Assembly: GCA_030374805.1 (NCBI GenBank)
Contig: JARGSG010000068.1
Coordinates: forward strand, 124,001 to 188,000
Source: Gracilaria gracilis
Taxonomy: Eukaryota > Rhodophyta > Florideophyceae > Gracilariales > Gracilariaceae
Direction: 5' to 3'
Length of the DNA: 64,000 nt
In this document: positions 1 through 12,289 of the stretch, piece by piece
Numbering within the stretch: the first letter of the stretch is position 1
Layout: each line of letters starts with the position of its first letter
The notes under the pieces: generated by a model
Databases searched by the model: none
What the model was told of the DNA's origin: nothing
What the model saw: only the letters and a program-made list of their open reading frames with translations
Translations under genes and position numbers: made by a program

Positions 1-1311
1 TATTTGTATCGAATTGAAAGTCAGAAAAGTGCTGTGAACTTCTGTTGTGGTTGTTGTTGTCCGGAGTGCGTTGGTGCTTCAGATGGCGGTAGAGACGGGG
101 CTCAGAAGGAGAATGGGACTCTTTTATAGAGGGCACCGTTCTTGAGGCCGAAGAGGTGGTGAAGGGCTCGGTGAGCAAAACATCATTAGTCCCTTGCTGA
201 TGTTGTCCATATTGTCGTAGCGAACGACTGTAGATTCTCGAGTAGTGTAAACGACAGGAGGCAGAGGAAGCAAAGAATGACATAACGCTGGCTTTGCAGC
301 TCACGAGACTGCCGCGCCCGCAGCCGTGAAATGGTTCATTGGCTGGTGTCCCCTTGTTTATTAGCAATAACCGTCTTGTCCGGCGGCATTGCACCATATC
401 AGCCATGAGAACGCGGGTAACGCTAGCTCTTGAGATCGTTACGATATTTAGTATTTCAGTATTTACTTACCGCGTAATTTGGCTTGTTATGTTTTCATGG
501 CTCGTAGGTTTTAAACTTACTATTATGTACATGTGGCGCTCCTTTTTTCTGTGGTCTCGGGGGCTGTGGGAATTCGATATCAATACATTTTGTACTCTTG
601 ATCGCGAAGCCCTTACTACGAAGGCAATGCTATTCGCGGTGATCTAAAGTACATAATGCTCAATCAGAATCCGCAGGAAAACTAGCGGTGGGCCTTTTTT
701 GGTAATAACTTTCAAAACTGCCGAAGCTGGAAAGTCTACCGCTTATATACCTTGAAGGCAGAAGGTTCACAGATGTTTCAAAAACAGCAAAAAAGCACCA
801 CGTCACTGTTATACAATCATATGTACAGCAGTACTTGGTAGAGAATGCAACAGTAGGTCTTAAACACATGTATTGAGCATATGCATAAATACTGCATACT
901 GCACAAATCTGAAGCAGTAACCCAGTGCTTGGAACTCGGTGCACATTGTAAAGAATGTTTAAAGACCAAGTAACAGAACAACAAGTGTATCATTACCAAA
1001 ATACAGCGTACATTCCAAAACACGTAACTATTGTGCTAAAGATCACAAACTGCGGGGATTAACGGTCTTTTTATCCGACTCTAGATCTCTATACTTGGCA
1101 CCAACACGGCTGGTGTTTTGCTAGATAACGTCAGAACGGCGCTTTTTAATTCTCTTCTCACCAATGGAAGACACCTTGTTCTTCACACAATTGTAGTGCC
1201 ATCCATCAGTACCTCTAAGTGGATGCCATGTGATTGCGCGTTTGTAAAAGCTAGCGAGAACATAAAAATATCGTCATTTAACTTTTCACGTCAACGGTAC
1301 ATAGATTGCAT
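1..1311. other. No recognisable gene
   Basis: Short open frames occur on both strands, including a hydrophobic 102-residue frame at 339-647. None has a recognisable domain, and none stands out from chance frames in a sequence of this composition. I see no repeat, RNA gene or element terminus here. Confidence 0.5.
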
Positions 1312-2586
1312 TTAAAACCAAATTTGTGTCATTCTAGCAAAAAAATTCTCGACTATTATACGGTCTGAAGAAATTTTCCTATTTTTCTTTTCTTCACTGT
1401 GAGTTAATATTTCTTTCGGAGGCTTCTTTTTTGAAAAAACAGAACGCACATGCTCCTGAGTGCCTTGATATTTCTTGTCCATCAAAACACCCCCCTGATT
1501 ATCGTATTCGTCCACTATTGTGCCAGTATCCAAAACGTGATTGCGATCTTTGTTTTCTCTCTTGTCCAAAAACTTTTCATAAGTGTCAACGTTTAGATAG
1601 AACAAATCAACATCTGAAGTAGCCCCAGACACATGGGCGTTTATCAGCACAACAAGTTCTTTTGGCAGTACAGATACTTTTGTCTTGAGACCGTACAATT
1701 TATGCTTGTCACTGTAGTACTTCTCGGCTTTCGCCAGACTTCTAGACGGACGATACGAATGGTGAAAAATAACATCGGTAGCATATCTGCAGAATTTAAA
1801 ATATATGAACCCAACATTTTGGCGCAGAATTTTCTTCATAGCCCAGCAATCCTCTAGACAGGGAACAAAATGATCGTAAAACCTTAAACTGAAAGTGGTG
1901 ATAAACTTTGTGATCATCTTCTCGAATGTAGGAGCACGACAAAGAACCGTATGGGTCAGCATATCCCATTTTCCACCAGATTTAAAGACAGTCAAAGTCA
2001 TGAAAAATACATCTTTTGGCGTGAATCTACTACGACGGTTTCTGCCCGTCTCTCATTTCTCAAGAATAACCTCTGACGCAGTGTTTCACAAAATGCTGAC
2101 CTCCTTTAAGGAGACGTTTTTCATCTTCATCACTGTTTGCCACCCATTTTGAGCATAATTTGAGTCGTTTATTGGGCATGGGCTATCATTATCTTCATCA
2201 GAGTCGCAGAAAATGCGCTGATCAGAATATTGTTGAAAGTCAGCTTCTTTGTCGTGGTGGATCCCCGTTAGAATATCAATGGCTTTGGGGGCATGACTTG
2301 GAGAGATGGGTTGCACTTTGGTGTATGTAGTGCTTGCAAAGTAGGGTGAAGAGAGGGGAAGAGCTGAGTACGGTAAGAGAGAAGGCTGAAAGATCAGATG
2401 CACTCGGAACGAAAAATTTGAATACTGAAGGAACAGGTGCGATGAACTGGAGAGGGTGCTGTTTGCGCAGTGATTGTCTTTATACTGTTTAACGCCCTTC
2501 AAACTATGTTTCTCATGATGGCAGTATATATTGTTCGAAAGAATTGTTGCTCGACCTCCGGAGAAGGCTTTGAAATACATGCACAA
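1312..2586 (-). pseudogene. DDE transposase relic (IS5/Harbinger-like) with two in-frame stops
   Basis: The C-terminal 229 codons (2001 down to 1312) look like a DDE superfamily endonuclease. There is a T-D-V-I motif at about residue 76, then S-D-K-H-K-L-Y-G, an H-x-x-G-x-x-S-D stretch, L-M-D-K-K-Y-Q-G with Asp near residue 175, and I-V-E-N-F-F with Glu near residue 218. This is the order expected of the catalytic D, D, E. The same frame continues upstream through TGA codons at 2053-2055 and 2086-2088 into an acidic N-terminal part ending near 2586, which makes it one gene broken by two nonsense codons with no frameshift. Family assignment comes from motifs only. No terminal inverted repeats were found. 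Related transposases are known in algae and oomycetes. Confidence 0.7.
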
Positions 2587-2851
2587 TTCAATCTACCCTC
2601 CCAATTCTATTGTAAATTGGTACACACTGTTGTGTACGGTATACAGAAATGTTGTTTCGGAAAATTCTGTCTTTGCACAGAACATGCCTATATTCTTTGA
2701 ACTTCTAGACGGCCGTGATCTCGTCGGACAGGGGAGATAGGTGCGCTGTCATTTTGTGGATCAAACGGGCTAAGGTGTGGTAAGAAGTCTCTTTAATCAA
2801 ATTGGCTTCAAGGTTGTGACTAGTCTCTTGAAATACTAGTGTCGATTTGAC

Positions 2852-2895
2852 AACTGATCTCATATGAGGTCAAATAACCTCATATGAGATCAGTT
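2852..2895. repeat. Perfect inverted repeat, 19-nt arms, 6-nt loop
   Basis: The arm at 2852-2870 is exactly complementary to 2877-2895, with the loop CAAATA. Each arm contains the palindrome CTCATATGAG, which also occurs at 5645-5662 on the other side of the piggyBac relic. It could be an element terminus or a separate small palindromic repeat. Confidence 0.8.
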
Positions 2896-3692
2896 TTCGC
2901 TCACATAAATTCTTAATAAAAGTTTTCACTTTTTCAAAAAAAAGTTTCTCTTCATCTCCGTCGTCCGCCTTTTTGATGGCATGAACCAAAGTCGCTCATC
3001 ACATGTACCCAGCAACCAAACTAAAGCATTCTTTCGCAACCGTGAACACAAGTCTTATTCAATGGCTCCGATAAAAAAAACCCTTGCCGTACAAAAAAGA
3101 ACAACGTTCGCAGTTGTGTACGTCTCGTAGTTTTCGAGTCGGAATCCAAACGTTACTTTAAATCTCCTTAGAAATTGAAAACTGTCTCCAAACCATTCAC
3201 TTATTTTGACATTCAACTTTCCCATGGCCAAAACTGCACATTTTTTACTATCCTCTTTGATCTTTTAAACCTTCGAAAAGAGTTTACTTTTCCTCTTTGC
3301 AGTGTAAAGGTTAGTAAAGATCTTCTTTGTACTACACGAACTGAAAGTGTTGCAAAAGCGGTTAAACAACCGTAAATGGCCAACAACATTGACAATCAGC
3401 CGAATGAAAGAGCAAAAGTGCAAATTTTGCACGAGACGGATTCTTTATTACCATTGTCAACTTCCAACCTGTCAGTGACTGTGTTTGATCGTGCGTGGAA
3501 CACAGAGACAATTTGTAGCCATATCAATGGACGCAGGCATTTGCGGCCGTAGAAAGTCACGGGCTCAGCCGGAGATTTCATCTCACCACGTCATTGCCCG
3601 AGTACGATGATATTTATTGACTATTTTCTATGGATGTTCCCCATTGGCCATCCGAACACTATTGTGGAGAAGACGAACAAGAAGTTGGAAAA
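2896..3692. other. Non-coding stretch before the piggyBac relic
   Basis: AT-rich sequence with homopolymer runs and no recognisable coding domain. It may be the 5' flank or left-end DNA of the piggyBac element at 3.7-5.2 kb. Confidence 0.4.
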
Positions 3693-3695
3693 TGA

Positions 3696-5153
3696 TGGCG
3701 CCTCTTCGACGAGTGGTAGAAAGCTTTTAATGTTTTTGGTGTCATGGTTTTAATAAGAAGGCTTGAGTTTTCCAATAGAAGAGGTCTATGGGGCTCAAAA
3801 CCAGCATCGAGATATATATGTCAGCCTATGATTGGTGAAGCAATGTCACGAAATAAGTTTGAAACTCTAAGGCGTTGTATTTGTTTCAGTGGTAACGCTG
3901 CTCAAGAGGATTATGGCACGGCTGGCTGGGATTTAGTTACTGATTTCATGAAAGCCATCAATGATCACCGCCGTTCTTTCGTGACACCTTCACATGCTTT
4001 ATGCGTCGATGAGAGTATGTCACGCTGGTATGGTCTTGGCTAAGACTGGGTTGATATAGGGCTTTGGCATTATACCACGCTGGATCGAAAACCAGAAAAC
4101 GGTTTGGAAATGAAAACCGTTTGCTGCGGAAGAAGTGGTATCATGCTAAATATTGAGCTCAATATGAAATCTGAGGCCCCTGATCAGGATTTTGATACAG
4201 AACGTACTCATGAAACTGCGATTCTACTTCGATTAGTCCAGCCCTGGTTTGGGTCTGGACGCTATGTGTATGCAGATTCTTTTTTTGCATCCGTGAAAGC
4301 AGCTAATGCATTTTTGGAAAAAGAACTGCGCTTTACTAGGGTCATCAAAAACGCAACGCGTCAATATCCTATGAAGCATTTATCAGAGAAGACTTTAGAG
4401 AATCGTGGAGATTTTGTTTCAATGGTTTCCAACGGGGATGGTTTGCATACAGATCTAATGGCGGTAAAGTGGGTCGATAGGGAACGAAGGTATTTTATAT
4501 CAATATGCAACACTGTGAAACCTGGAAACCCAATCATCCGACAAAGATGGAGAAGACAGGAAAACATTTCAAGAAAAGTTGAGCTTGAAGTTCCGATTCC
4601 ACAGGTTTGTGAGGAATGCTACAAGACGTGTTCAATGATTGACAGACACAACAGATGCCGCCAAGATGTAAAAATGGAGAAGTGAATCGAGGTCAAGGAT
4701 TGGTCGTTCCGTTTGAATTCGTCTATGTCATCCATTTGTGTGGTTGATGCATGGATGATATTCAAGGCTGGTAATGGTATGCGAAAGTTTATATCTCCAT
4801 ATAACTTCTATTCCAAGCTGGCTTACGAGCTAATCACAAATACGTGGGACCGGACCGCTTTGATGACTCGAGATGAAGAACAAATGGAAGTAGAAGATGA
4901 TATTCCGAGACCTGCAGGAACTGGTGTGCATCTTATGCAGACTAATTGCCAGAGAAAAGCTAAGGACGGATTGGTTACGAAGTTGTCATATCAAGGACAA
5001 TTCAAAGTGTGCAAAGAGAATATGAAGTCTAAGTTTTTATGTTCTGAATGCTACACATCTTTGAAATGTGAAGTGTATTTATGTCACACTGCTACCGGAA
5101 AGGACTGCTTTGAGAACCATATTGAGTTACGTCACGGTGTTAAGAAGTTATAG
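3696..5153 (+). pseudogene. piggyBac transposase (DDE_Tnp_1_7 type), broken by in-frame stops
   Basis: One reading frame carries the piggyBac signature. It has an N-terminal helical part with M-S-R-N-K-F-E, the first catalytic Asp in C-V-D-E-S-M-S-R-W-Y-G (about 4005), the second in Y-A-D-S-F-F (about 4275) and the third in M-I-D-R-H-N-R (about 4637). A C-terminal cysteine-rich zinc-binding tail with several C-x2-C pairs and a final C-F-E-N-H follows (about 5030-5130). In-frame stops lie at 3717-3719 (TAG), 4041-4043 (TAA) and 4683-4685 (TGA), and no frameshift is needed to join the parts. The family is expected to cut and paste at TTAA. I could not place the TTAA-flanked ends with confidence. 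The very N-terminus is missing or lies in another frame. Confidence 0.85.
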
Positions 5154-5560
5154 AAGCACATCTGTTGTCAACAACTATGTCAACATATAAGTAAACAACC
5201 GCTGATATTGAATAAAAACAGATAAAGAACCACATTGTGAACAAGAGTTTATAAGCCTTAAGCCCCCTACTAATTCAATCCGCGTTATAGAACATGCCAG
5301 ATAATGTTTACACTTTGACGAAACTGCCCCTTTAACAGATGTCACCTTGTTCTGTCTGTTGATTAAATTGTGTGTATAAAACTTTCTGAGTGTAAACATA
5401 TTACTAGAATTAGTCGAGCTCCGTAAGGAGTGTTTGAGTTCTATTAAACTCAGCGATGTTTGAACTCAGGTTGGGGTTGTTCATATTGGACATCTTATCC
5501 ACTGAGCCGTGATTAATAGCCGTTTGGCCGCATAGAGTACTACTTAAACGACTGTTCAAG

Positions 5561-5590
5561 GACTTTTCAAATTTCAAGATTTGAAAAGTC
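5561..5590. repeat. Perfect hairpin, 12-nt arms, 6-nt loop
   Basis: GACTTTTCAAAT at 5561-5572 is exactly complementary to 5579-5590. It lies about 400 bp after the piggyBac frame and is not followed by a T-run. Its role is unknown. Confidence 0.75.
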
Positions 5591-5644
5591 TGCATTATAG
5601 GCCTGAAATGTAATTTTTTGCTTTACTTTACTCTCTCATTGGGC

Positions 5645-5662
5645 TGACCTCATATGAGGTCA
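5645..5662. repeat. 18-bp perfect palindrome TGACCTCATATGAGGTCA
   Basis: It shares the ACCTCATATGAGGT core with the large hairpin at 2852-2895, which lies upstream of the piggyBac relic. The pair brackets the relic at a distance of about 2.8 kb and could mark its ends, although no TTAA abuts either copy cleanly. Confidence 0.7.
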
Positions 5663-8600
5663 ACGCGTTGGTCCGATAGACACTAGTGCCATACGTTTGC
5701 GAACGGAAAGAGAGCAATGAATATGATTTCCTTCTGTTGGAATCTAATCTCGACCTCGATCTCCCGCTGCACCACAGCCGCGCATGCGAGGAGTATGACA
5801 ATATAAAATCATAAACAAAATCCATACTCTCCAACAGGGGAGCTGGGTGCATCCGCGACCACGCATAACTTATCTGGTGCCCAACGTTTTGCTTCTTGCC
5901 TTCGCGGGGACTCTAGGATCTCAGTGACATTTGGGCTCCTAGTTTCCTTCAAAATGTTTCCTTCTCTATCTCTGCTTCGCTCTATTTTCTAACGGACCAC
6001 TGCAGCGTTGGTCGCCAGAACCGTTCAACAAAGCGCTTTGTTCTTCGAAGATCATAATGTTTTGGTTTTCAATGTTATACTGTAACCTACCATCGAATTT
6101 CTGCTGCAAATAGTATTCACTATATATGACTGCCAAGCCTGAACACGAAGGCCGTTTACTAATTCGTTCGTGCTTCAAATCCGTTGCTGTACGATACAAG
6201 TGTTTTCGTTTTAAATATTCTGTTGAAAGTGAAGCTATCTTTTGGTCATCTTGCATATTTAGCTCTTCTCTCTTTCTTTTCTGTCACACAGTGCGACTTT
6301 ACATGTTCAAAAACATCTTAAGGTTGCCGTAGATCTTTCGGTCTTAAGACGTACCGTGCTTTTGAATGGCTTGTAGCCTACACAATCACCAGCTCCATCA
6401 TTCTCAAATATGCTTCCTTCTCTGCTTCATGATATCAAAAATGTTGTAAATGTACAAAGTGTGCATTGCAACCACCGCCAACAAGTTCGAAGGCTGGGTG
6501 CTTCTCTCGTTTCCGGTGTATCAGCCCTCATCATGCTGCCCGATGGCATCGACTTTACGCCGAAGGCCAACATGTCCACAATTCAGCTGAACAATGAGGT
6601 GACCAACACCATTTTTACTGGTAATGACAGCGTTGGTCATCGCCCATCTCGACAGCACCATTCTGTCGCGTCCTGACGTCTCCAGTTACCGTTCGTTTGC
6701 TCGTGCTCACGTGCTTGTCAACTGGGGTGGATGCTTCGCCTGTGGTTCTGGCTTCGCGGTCGCTATGAACTCCGCACCGTCAAGCAATCTCACACAAGAA
6801 AATGGTTTGTCAAACGCCATCTCTTCGCCCCTCTGTGCGCCCGTCTCTGAATCCCTTTCGTGAGAATTGGATCTATTGCACTCGCGTTGTCTTCTGAAAA
6901 GCGTCTCAATGGGTGGTGTTGCGCTGATTACACGGTGGTTCATGCACCACTCAGGAGACAACCTCTTGGGCAAGGGCTGGAATTCATGGAGTACGCACAA
7001 TTTGTTGTTCATGCACTTGTTTCAAGGTTCTTTCTGGCTGTACTATTTCATGTGACCACACTTACTCCCTTTACATGAGTACCGTCGAGTTCTGCATAGT
7101 GGCAGGAAGTAGAAATCTCTTTTGGAAGAGGTTGATATCATCGCCTTCGAACTCTTAAGCTGTTTGAAATTACACAGCTGTTACTATGGATGGCCGATGA
7201 CAGTATGCATACAGTCCTGACTTCGGAAATTTTTCTTTCATTGTCTCTGGTACATATCTATGAAATACGATGCAAATCTTGTTCTTTTCTACTGGTTGTC
7301 GGACTGCCGACTTCGACACCCAGCGAAATATGAGAAAGGCACAGTCTGAACGTACAGGAAACTCAAATGACTTCTGGGCAACAACATAGAAGCAATTTTA
7401 TCTTTCCTACATAACCGATGGACTCTTAGCTACGCATGGTTTGAAAGTTCCTGTAGTGCAACGCCTTTGGCGGGAAAAGCGAAATAGCCACGAAGATGTT
7501 TGGGTTCTTCCTCTCGGGGAGGTAGCACAGCGAACGGAGCACTCCGTGAATGAAACGATTAGCCGGGTGTAAACCGAGGTCAAACCGTCACGACGAGCGT
7601 TGGAGTGTACAGTGCGGACCGGGTACCGTGAAGGGACACGTACGAAGAGCGGTCTCAAGACTGAGTCTCGTAAGAATGGAACGGCGACGACACGATGTCG
7701 GAGGGCAAGCCACGTGAGTGTGGGTAGTAGAACAAACCCAAAAAGGGGCAAAAGGGTCCACAAGAGTGAGGATAAATGTGCAATACACAAACGAAACCCA
7801 ATACTAAGGCGAGTATACGACAGTAGTCGGTACGACACACAAATGCAGTGGTAATACTCTAAGCGCCACAAGGGTGGGTAACTATACGTGAACAACGCGG
7901 TCGCCACTCCACTTGGAGGTGAACAGTGCGCGAAGGCGTGCTAGTTAGAGCCAGGAAGCCCTTTCTTGACAAGAGTTATTTAGTGAGGGAGCATAGCTCA
8001 ACCTACTAACTACTGGGCTCGGCGTGGCCCCTGAAAGTGGGCGCGTCGGCCAAATAAAGTATCAAATATATCTAGTAAATACAGCAATGCTGGTGGCATC
8101 GCTTCCTGGGTATCCGTGCAACACCTCTTCCTGTCACGCCCGCTAGGCGGTAGCTCAGGCCGTGCATCCCACGTGTACAATCTCGGAAACAGTCTGAGCG
8201 CAACACCCCGCCAGCGGCAGTACAGCTCACATAACGACTCTACGCATCAATGCGGAAAACTCACTAAATCCTCAAAACCTCCCTTTTCGAGTGTTGTCCT
8301 TCAGTTCTCACTTGTTCAAATTTATGTTGTACATTTGGTTTAGACTGTCGATCTTTCTCGCACTCGTTTCAACCTCCTACAGGAGATCGTAGTCTTGATG
8401 CCGCTATTGCCGCCTCGTTGTAACCAACGGGAAAGAAGATATTGCATTGCAATAGAAGGTACTCTCGATCCAGGCGCTCGAACAGCGGCCACCGGCAATT
8501 TCAATGTCGGAGGTGTTGCTGTGACCACAGAAGATGCATCCGCAACTGAAATCCTCATCTCGACATGCAGTATCTCGAACCTTTCTTCACAGCTTCGGCT

Positions 8601-8690
8601 TACCGCACAACTCTTTTGTGAATAATTCAATTTGAGATGCATTTGTTGCTCTCAACAGATTTCAGAAGACCATGAATGGACACCCAAACT
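5663..8690. other. Non-coding, relic-rich stretch
   Basis: No gene is supported over about 3 kb. Around 5820-5900 a segment resembles 13190-13270: both have an ACTCTCCA(A)CA stretch, a GGG(T/G)GCATCCG block and GGTGCCCAAC followed by TTTTGC, and look like remnants of one LTR family end. Around 6010-6050 there is an LTR-to-leader junction like that of Gypsy-2. The short frames at 6410-7078 and 7407-7907 overlap one another on both strands and have no domain. Confidence 0.45.
6008..6050 (+). repeat. Relic LTR/leader junction related to Gypsy-2
   Basis: GTTGGTCGCC followed by a CAACA end and AAGCGCTTTGTT(C)TTCGAA parallels the 3' end of the Gypsy-2 LTR and the bases immediately after it (54185-54252). 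The 16-bp palindrome AACAAAGCGCTTTGTT is identical at 6027-6042 and 54229-54244. This suggests a decayed member of the same or a sister Gypsy family. Confidence 0.5.
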
Positions 8691-10606
8691 GCATCACTGG
8701 TATGACCCAGCCAGCAGAATCCGCAAAGCTTCGTGGCATGCGAAAGGATCGTAGGTGTTGAGTGGGTCGAAGTCAATGAAAGGCTTCTGCTTGTCACCCG
8801 TAGACAATTGGGTGCCTTCTTTAAGAACTTCTTCCCGACTCCATCCAACATCTTCTCCTTGAAAACCCAGGTATAGGGAACCGGCTTCATACCAGCTTCG
8901 CGTGGGATGAGTTCCCAGGTATTCCGTCTGATGAGTGCGGAAATTTCGCGATCAATGACCTCACACCATCCCGGGTCCTTGCAGGGTTCTTTGAAGGAGT
9001 GAGGAACTGACGGATAATCCAAGGTCTTTTTGGACAACCATACTTGTGGGAAGTTTTGGGTTATAGTCGTGAATGCCCTTACCAGATATTTCTCCAAGTT
9101 TGGTGAGTCCGTGTCGGGTTGTGTCGTGGGCTCCGTTTCCTCCGTTTTGTGCTGCGTCGTGATTCCTTCCAGAAGGCTGGTGACGTTTGGCAGAGGAGAG
9201 GAGTTAATCGGCTTGAAGTCCAAGTTTCGAAACGTCACGACAGAGCGAATTTCCGGTATAAAAACTCGGAAGATTGTTTTATCGCTCTGCATACCAACGA
9301 AGTGAGAAAAGACGGACCGCGGAAGGAACTTCTTGTTCGGAACAGTTTTGGAGCAGTAAACAAAAGCGTAGCCAGGCTGACCAAAGTTGGGAACATGAGA
9401 GAGTTCTATCTTGACATTCGGATCTCATTCCAAAATCGGGATCCGTCTTTTGATGAGCGAGGACGGCGCACGGTTGCGAAGCCAGTTTTCGAGGTTCATG
9501 GCTTCAGTCCATAATAAAGTAGGGAGCTTTCTCGCAAAAAGAAGTATGCGAGTCCGAGTCCAATGTTCCTGGATCAGCCTCTCTGCGGCTCCGTTCGATT
9601 CGGAGACTTAGGCCGGAGAGAAGTTCAACTTGATGCCATTTTTGTGGCAGAAGTTTTCCAACTCGTTGCTCTTATGCTCGCCTGCCCCGTCCAGGCGAAC
9701 ATTTTTGAGACGGAACGAGTGGTTCAGCTCAAGCTCGGAGTGACGTCTGTACCATTCCAAGTGCTTGAGAATGTTGGAACCAGTTTTGTCTACAAGAAAG
9801 ACGACATCCGACTTGGAAGTGTAGCCGTCGAGAATCGCCATAGCGTAGATAGCGCCAGAGAGAGAAGGCGAGATCTTCCCAGACACATCCATATAGATTA
9901 GCTCCAACGGAATGGAGGTCGATACGGATCGCGGTCTGGCTGTGAGTGGGTTGCGTTTCATTTTGCCAGTAAGGCACGGGACGCAAGTCAAGGACTCAAG
10001 GATAGACCGTTGGATGTAAGGAACGGATTCAAAGGCCTTCGAGAGATCCTGGTACCTGTTTGGATGCAGATGTCCAGTACGTCCATGCTAGTGCAAGGCT
10101 AAAGTATGCTTGGTGTTTCCAGCATTTACCACCATGACCTGCTTGGCCTTGTCGGTAAAATCCATGTTGAACAGACCTTGCTTCATCTCCGTTTCCCATA
10201 TGACTTCGAACTTACGTTTGGGATCCATTATGAAGCAGCCATTGAATGGGCGCGAGGTTGATGTGAACACAACCATGAAGGCCACGCTGAGGACACCGAC
10301 TGATAATATGTTTGACTCGAAAGCGAGAGCGTGGTAAGCTTCAATGATAGTTCCCTTGTTCAAGGGTATCCAGACGTAACTCTTTCCAACAAGACGAGCG
10401 GTGCCTGAGACAGCTTGCACAAGCTCGATCTCGATGCGCTCGTAGCAAATCAACGATTTGCGCGAATGGAAGAAGTGGTGGTGCGTAGCTCCAGAATCAA
10501 TGTAGGCCGAGTCCAATTTCGTTTGAGAGAGAAGTGCAATATTGCTCTTAAACTTAGCCATGTTGCAGTTGAAACCCGGCGAGGGAGGTGGATCGTCATG
10601 CCTTTA
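8627..10606 (-). pseudogene. Copia-1 protease-integrase-partial reverse transcriptase
   Basis: Going down the minus strand, the protease has D-S-G-A-T (about 10500). The integrase has an H-H-C-C zinc region ending in C-V-P-C-L-T-G-K (about 9985), then M-D-V-S-G-K (first catalytic Asp), R-L-D-G-A-G-E-H (second) and S-N-G-A-A-E-R (Glu, about 9575). The start of RT shows N-T-W-E-L-I-P and W-V-F-K-E-K (about 8900). In-frame stops fall at 10604 (TAA), 10088 (TAG), 9608 (TAA) and 9425 (TGA). After about 8850 the RT homology continues in a different frame (G-D-K-Q-K-P-F-I-D-F-D) and is lost near 8690, before the catalytic Asp pair. Confidence 0.8.
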
Positions 10607-10756
10607 CGCCACAAAGGACCGAGGGTTGGACGAACGACTACCATTTCCATCCCCCCTTGGTGTAAAGCGTGAGTTCCAGTTCAACTTTTGTCCTCCTTGG
10701 TAGTTCTGAGATGAACGATTATAACCACAATTATAGCCACTACTCGAACGATTGCG

Positions 10757-11602
10757 TCATTGTGGTTGAGCGGAGGATCTGCGGGAGTTGTCATTGTAGT
10801 TTTCCTCGCCTCTCCTTTTGTAGCAATCTCGTGCGTAGTGACCGCGACGACTGCAATAGTAACAGTTATTGTCATCGCGATCCTTCAGGATCGAAGATTT
10901 GTTACGCCGGTTGAGACGCTTCCGTCCATATCTGTTTGCGGTGTTGGCCTGCGGTTTCGCAGTGGTAGACGGAGCGGATGAGGAAGCGGGAGTTGTGGGA
11001 TTGTTCCGGTTCTTCCTGCGAGCCACTTCAGCTTCAACCGCAGTGATGACGGAGTCGAGGCCGACGCCCGTGAGGTTGGACATCATGGCCGGAGGGACGA
11101 AAGAGTTGGGAAGGCTTCGAATGCGCTTAGATACCTTCTCTTTCTCCGAGAGTTCCTCGTCGAAGGTTGCCAGTTCACCAACAATTTCCAGAAACTTGGA
11201 GACTTGAGCGTTCCAGTTGTCGTTGTACTTGTACATGAGTGTGTCCAAGCGATGACGGATGTTTTGTACAGCTTGTGTGTTAGAAGTAGTATACACACGC
11301 TGAAGCTCGTCCCAGAGATCTTTTGCGGTTTTGTCATCTTCATCCACGAAAGTACGGACAAGTGCGAGAGCCGAATCTCCAAGACACAGGGTGATGGTGC
11401 TTTTCGCCTTCACAGACTTTTCGAACCAAGATTGCATTGTTCGATTCGTCGGATTGAAACCCTCGGGGCGGGGATTCAAGCCAGAAAGAAATGCGTCGTC
11501 TCGTCGGAGATACGCGAGGAGACGGCGACGCCACAAGATATAATCGCTGGGAACCTTGAGCTTTGGTAGCTTGCCAAGGAACCCATCTGGTGAGCTCAAC
11601 AT
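10757..11602 (-). pseudogene. Copia-1 Gag (UBN2 type) with zinc knuckle
   Basis: The 281-codon frame starts at an ATG (11602-11600). It has a gag core of the UBN2/retrotran_gag type, with W-R-R-R-L-L-A-Y-L near the start and L-W-D-E-L-Q-R-V-Y in the middle, a Ser/Thr/Ala-rich linker, and a nucleocapsid knuckle C-Y-Y-C-S-R-R-G-H-Y-A-R-D-C (CX2CX4HX4C) at about 10840-10800. It ends at a TGA that the frame reads straight past into protease, so the stop is probably a mutation (CGA to TGA would explain it) and not a true gag end. Gag would form the capsid and bind RNA. Confidence 0.8.
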
Positions 11603-11910
11603 GTTGGCGATCGGGCATGCGGGGTAGAATGTAGTAGATCAATCTTCTTGGAACAGGATAAAGATACCGCGACCTAGAGTAGGAACGTTTTGAACTTTAA
11701 CTTCGCCCGTCCCCTACGGGTGGAGGAATCCTTCTTAACTTCTTCTCCAAATTCTTGTTCAACTTCTGGTTTGTAGCTTTGAAGTGACCCTAGCCCAACC
11801 CAGGGAGCTAGGCGATCGATGCGGAACAGGTCCCCGCAATCAAGCAGCTAACCTCGCACTACAAAGATCCGACATTTTGAAGGATCTTCCCGCACCCGTG
11901 TAGCGGGGGG

Positions 11911-12289
11911 TACTTCAATTCAGTAGACAATACTTAGCAATGAAAAGGAAGAGCGAAGGAGTGAGAGACAAAGAGAGAGAGAGAGCCGAGGCGTGATTCG
12001 AGCGCTGCGAAGACGGGTGAGGTGGTCCGCGAACCACCAAAGCGAAGGGACCAAGACGATAGGTGAAGAGCGGTTAGAAGATCGTGCTGATCTTTTTTGT
12101 GATCGGCAAGAAATCCTGGAAAACTCATGACGCTAGATGGGTCTCGGTGGGGTGCGATGAATTCGGGAGTCGAAAGCCTGTGGCGTAATAGTGATGTTAC
12201 GTGAGATATATGAACAGAGGCTTGAATGACGGAGGCCTAAAATACACGAGTGTATGAGGAAATAGTAATATCAGGCTGATACTTCAACA
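11911..12289 (-). repeat. Putative 5' LTR of Copia-1
   Basis: Read on the minus strand it opens with TGTTGAAGTATC, a common style of Copia LTR start, at 12289. It lies upstream of gag and contains a GA/CT-rich tract (about 11960-11985). The inner boundary near 11911 is a guess, and with the 3' half of the element missing there is no second copy to confirm it. Confidence 0.35.

Larger units (their letters stand above)
8690..12289 (-). mobile_element. Copia-1, 3'-truncated Copia retrotransposon
   Basis: On the minus strand the order is putative 5' LTR (12289 to about 11911), gag, aspartic protease, integrase, then the N-terminal part of reverse transcriptase. This is the Copia order, with integrase before RT. 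The catalytic RT core, RNase H and the 3' LTR are absent, so the element ends near 8690 in unrelated sequence. Gag to integrase is one frame with five in-frame stops, and the RT part has at least one frameshift. It cannot move on its own. Confidence 0.8.

Noticed and set aside
8130-8170. A tRNA gene suggested by GCGGTAGCTCAG
   Set aside because: No matching anticodon stem, T-arm (GGTTCRANNC) or acceptor pairing follows. No other tRNA-like cloverleaf was found in the window.
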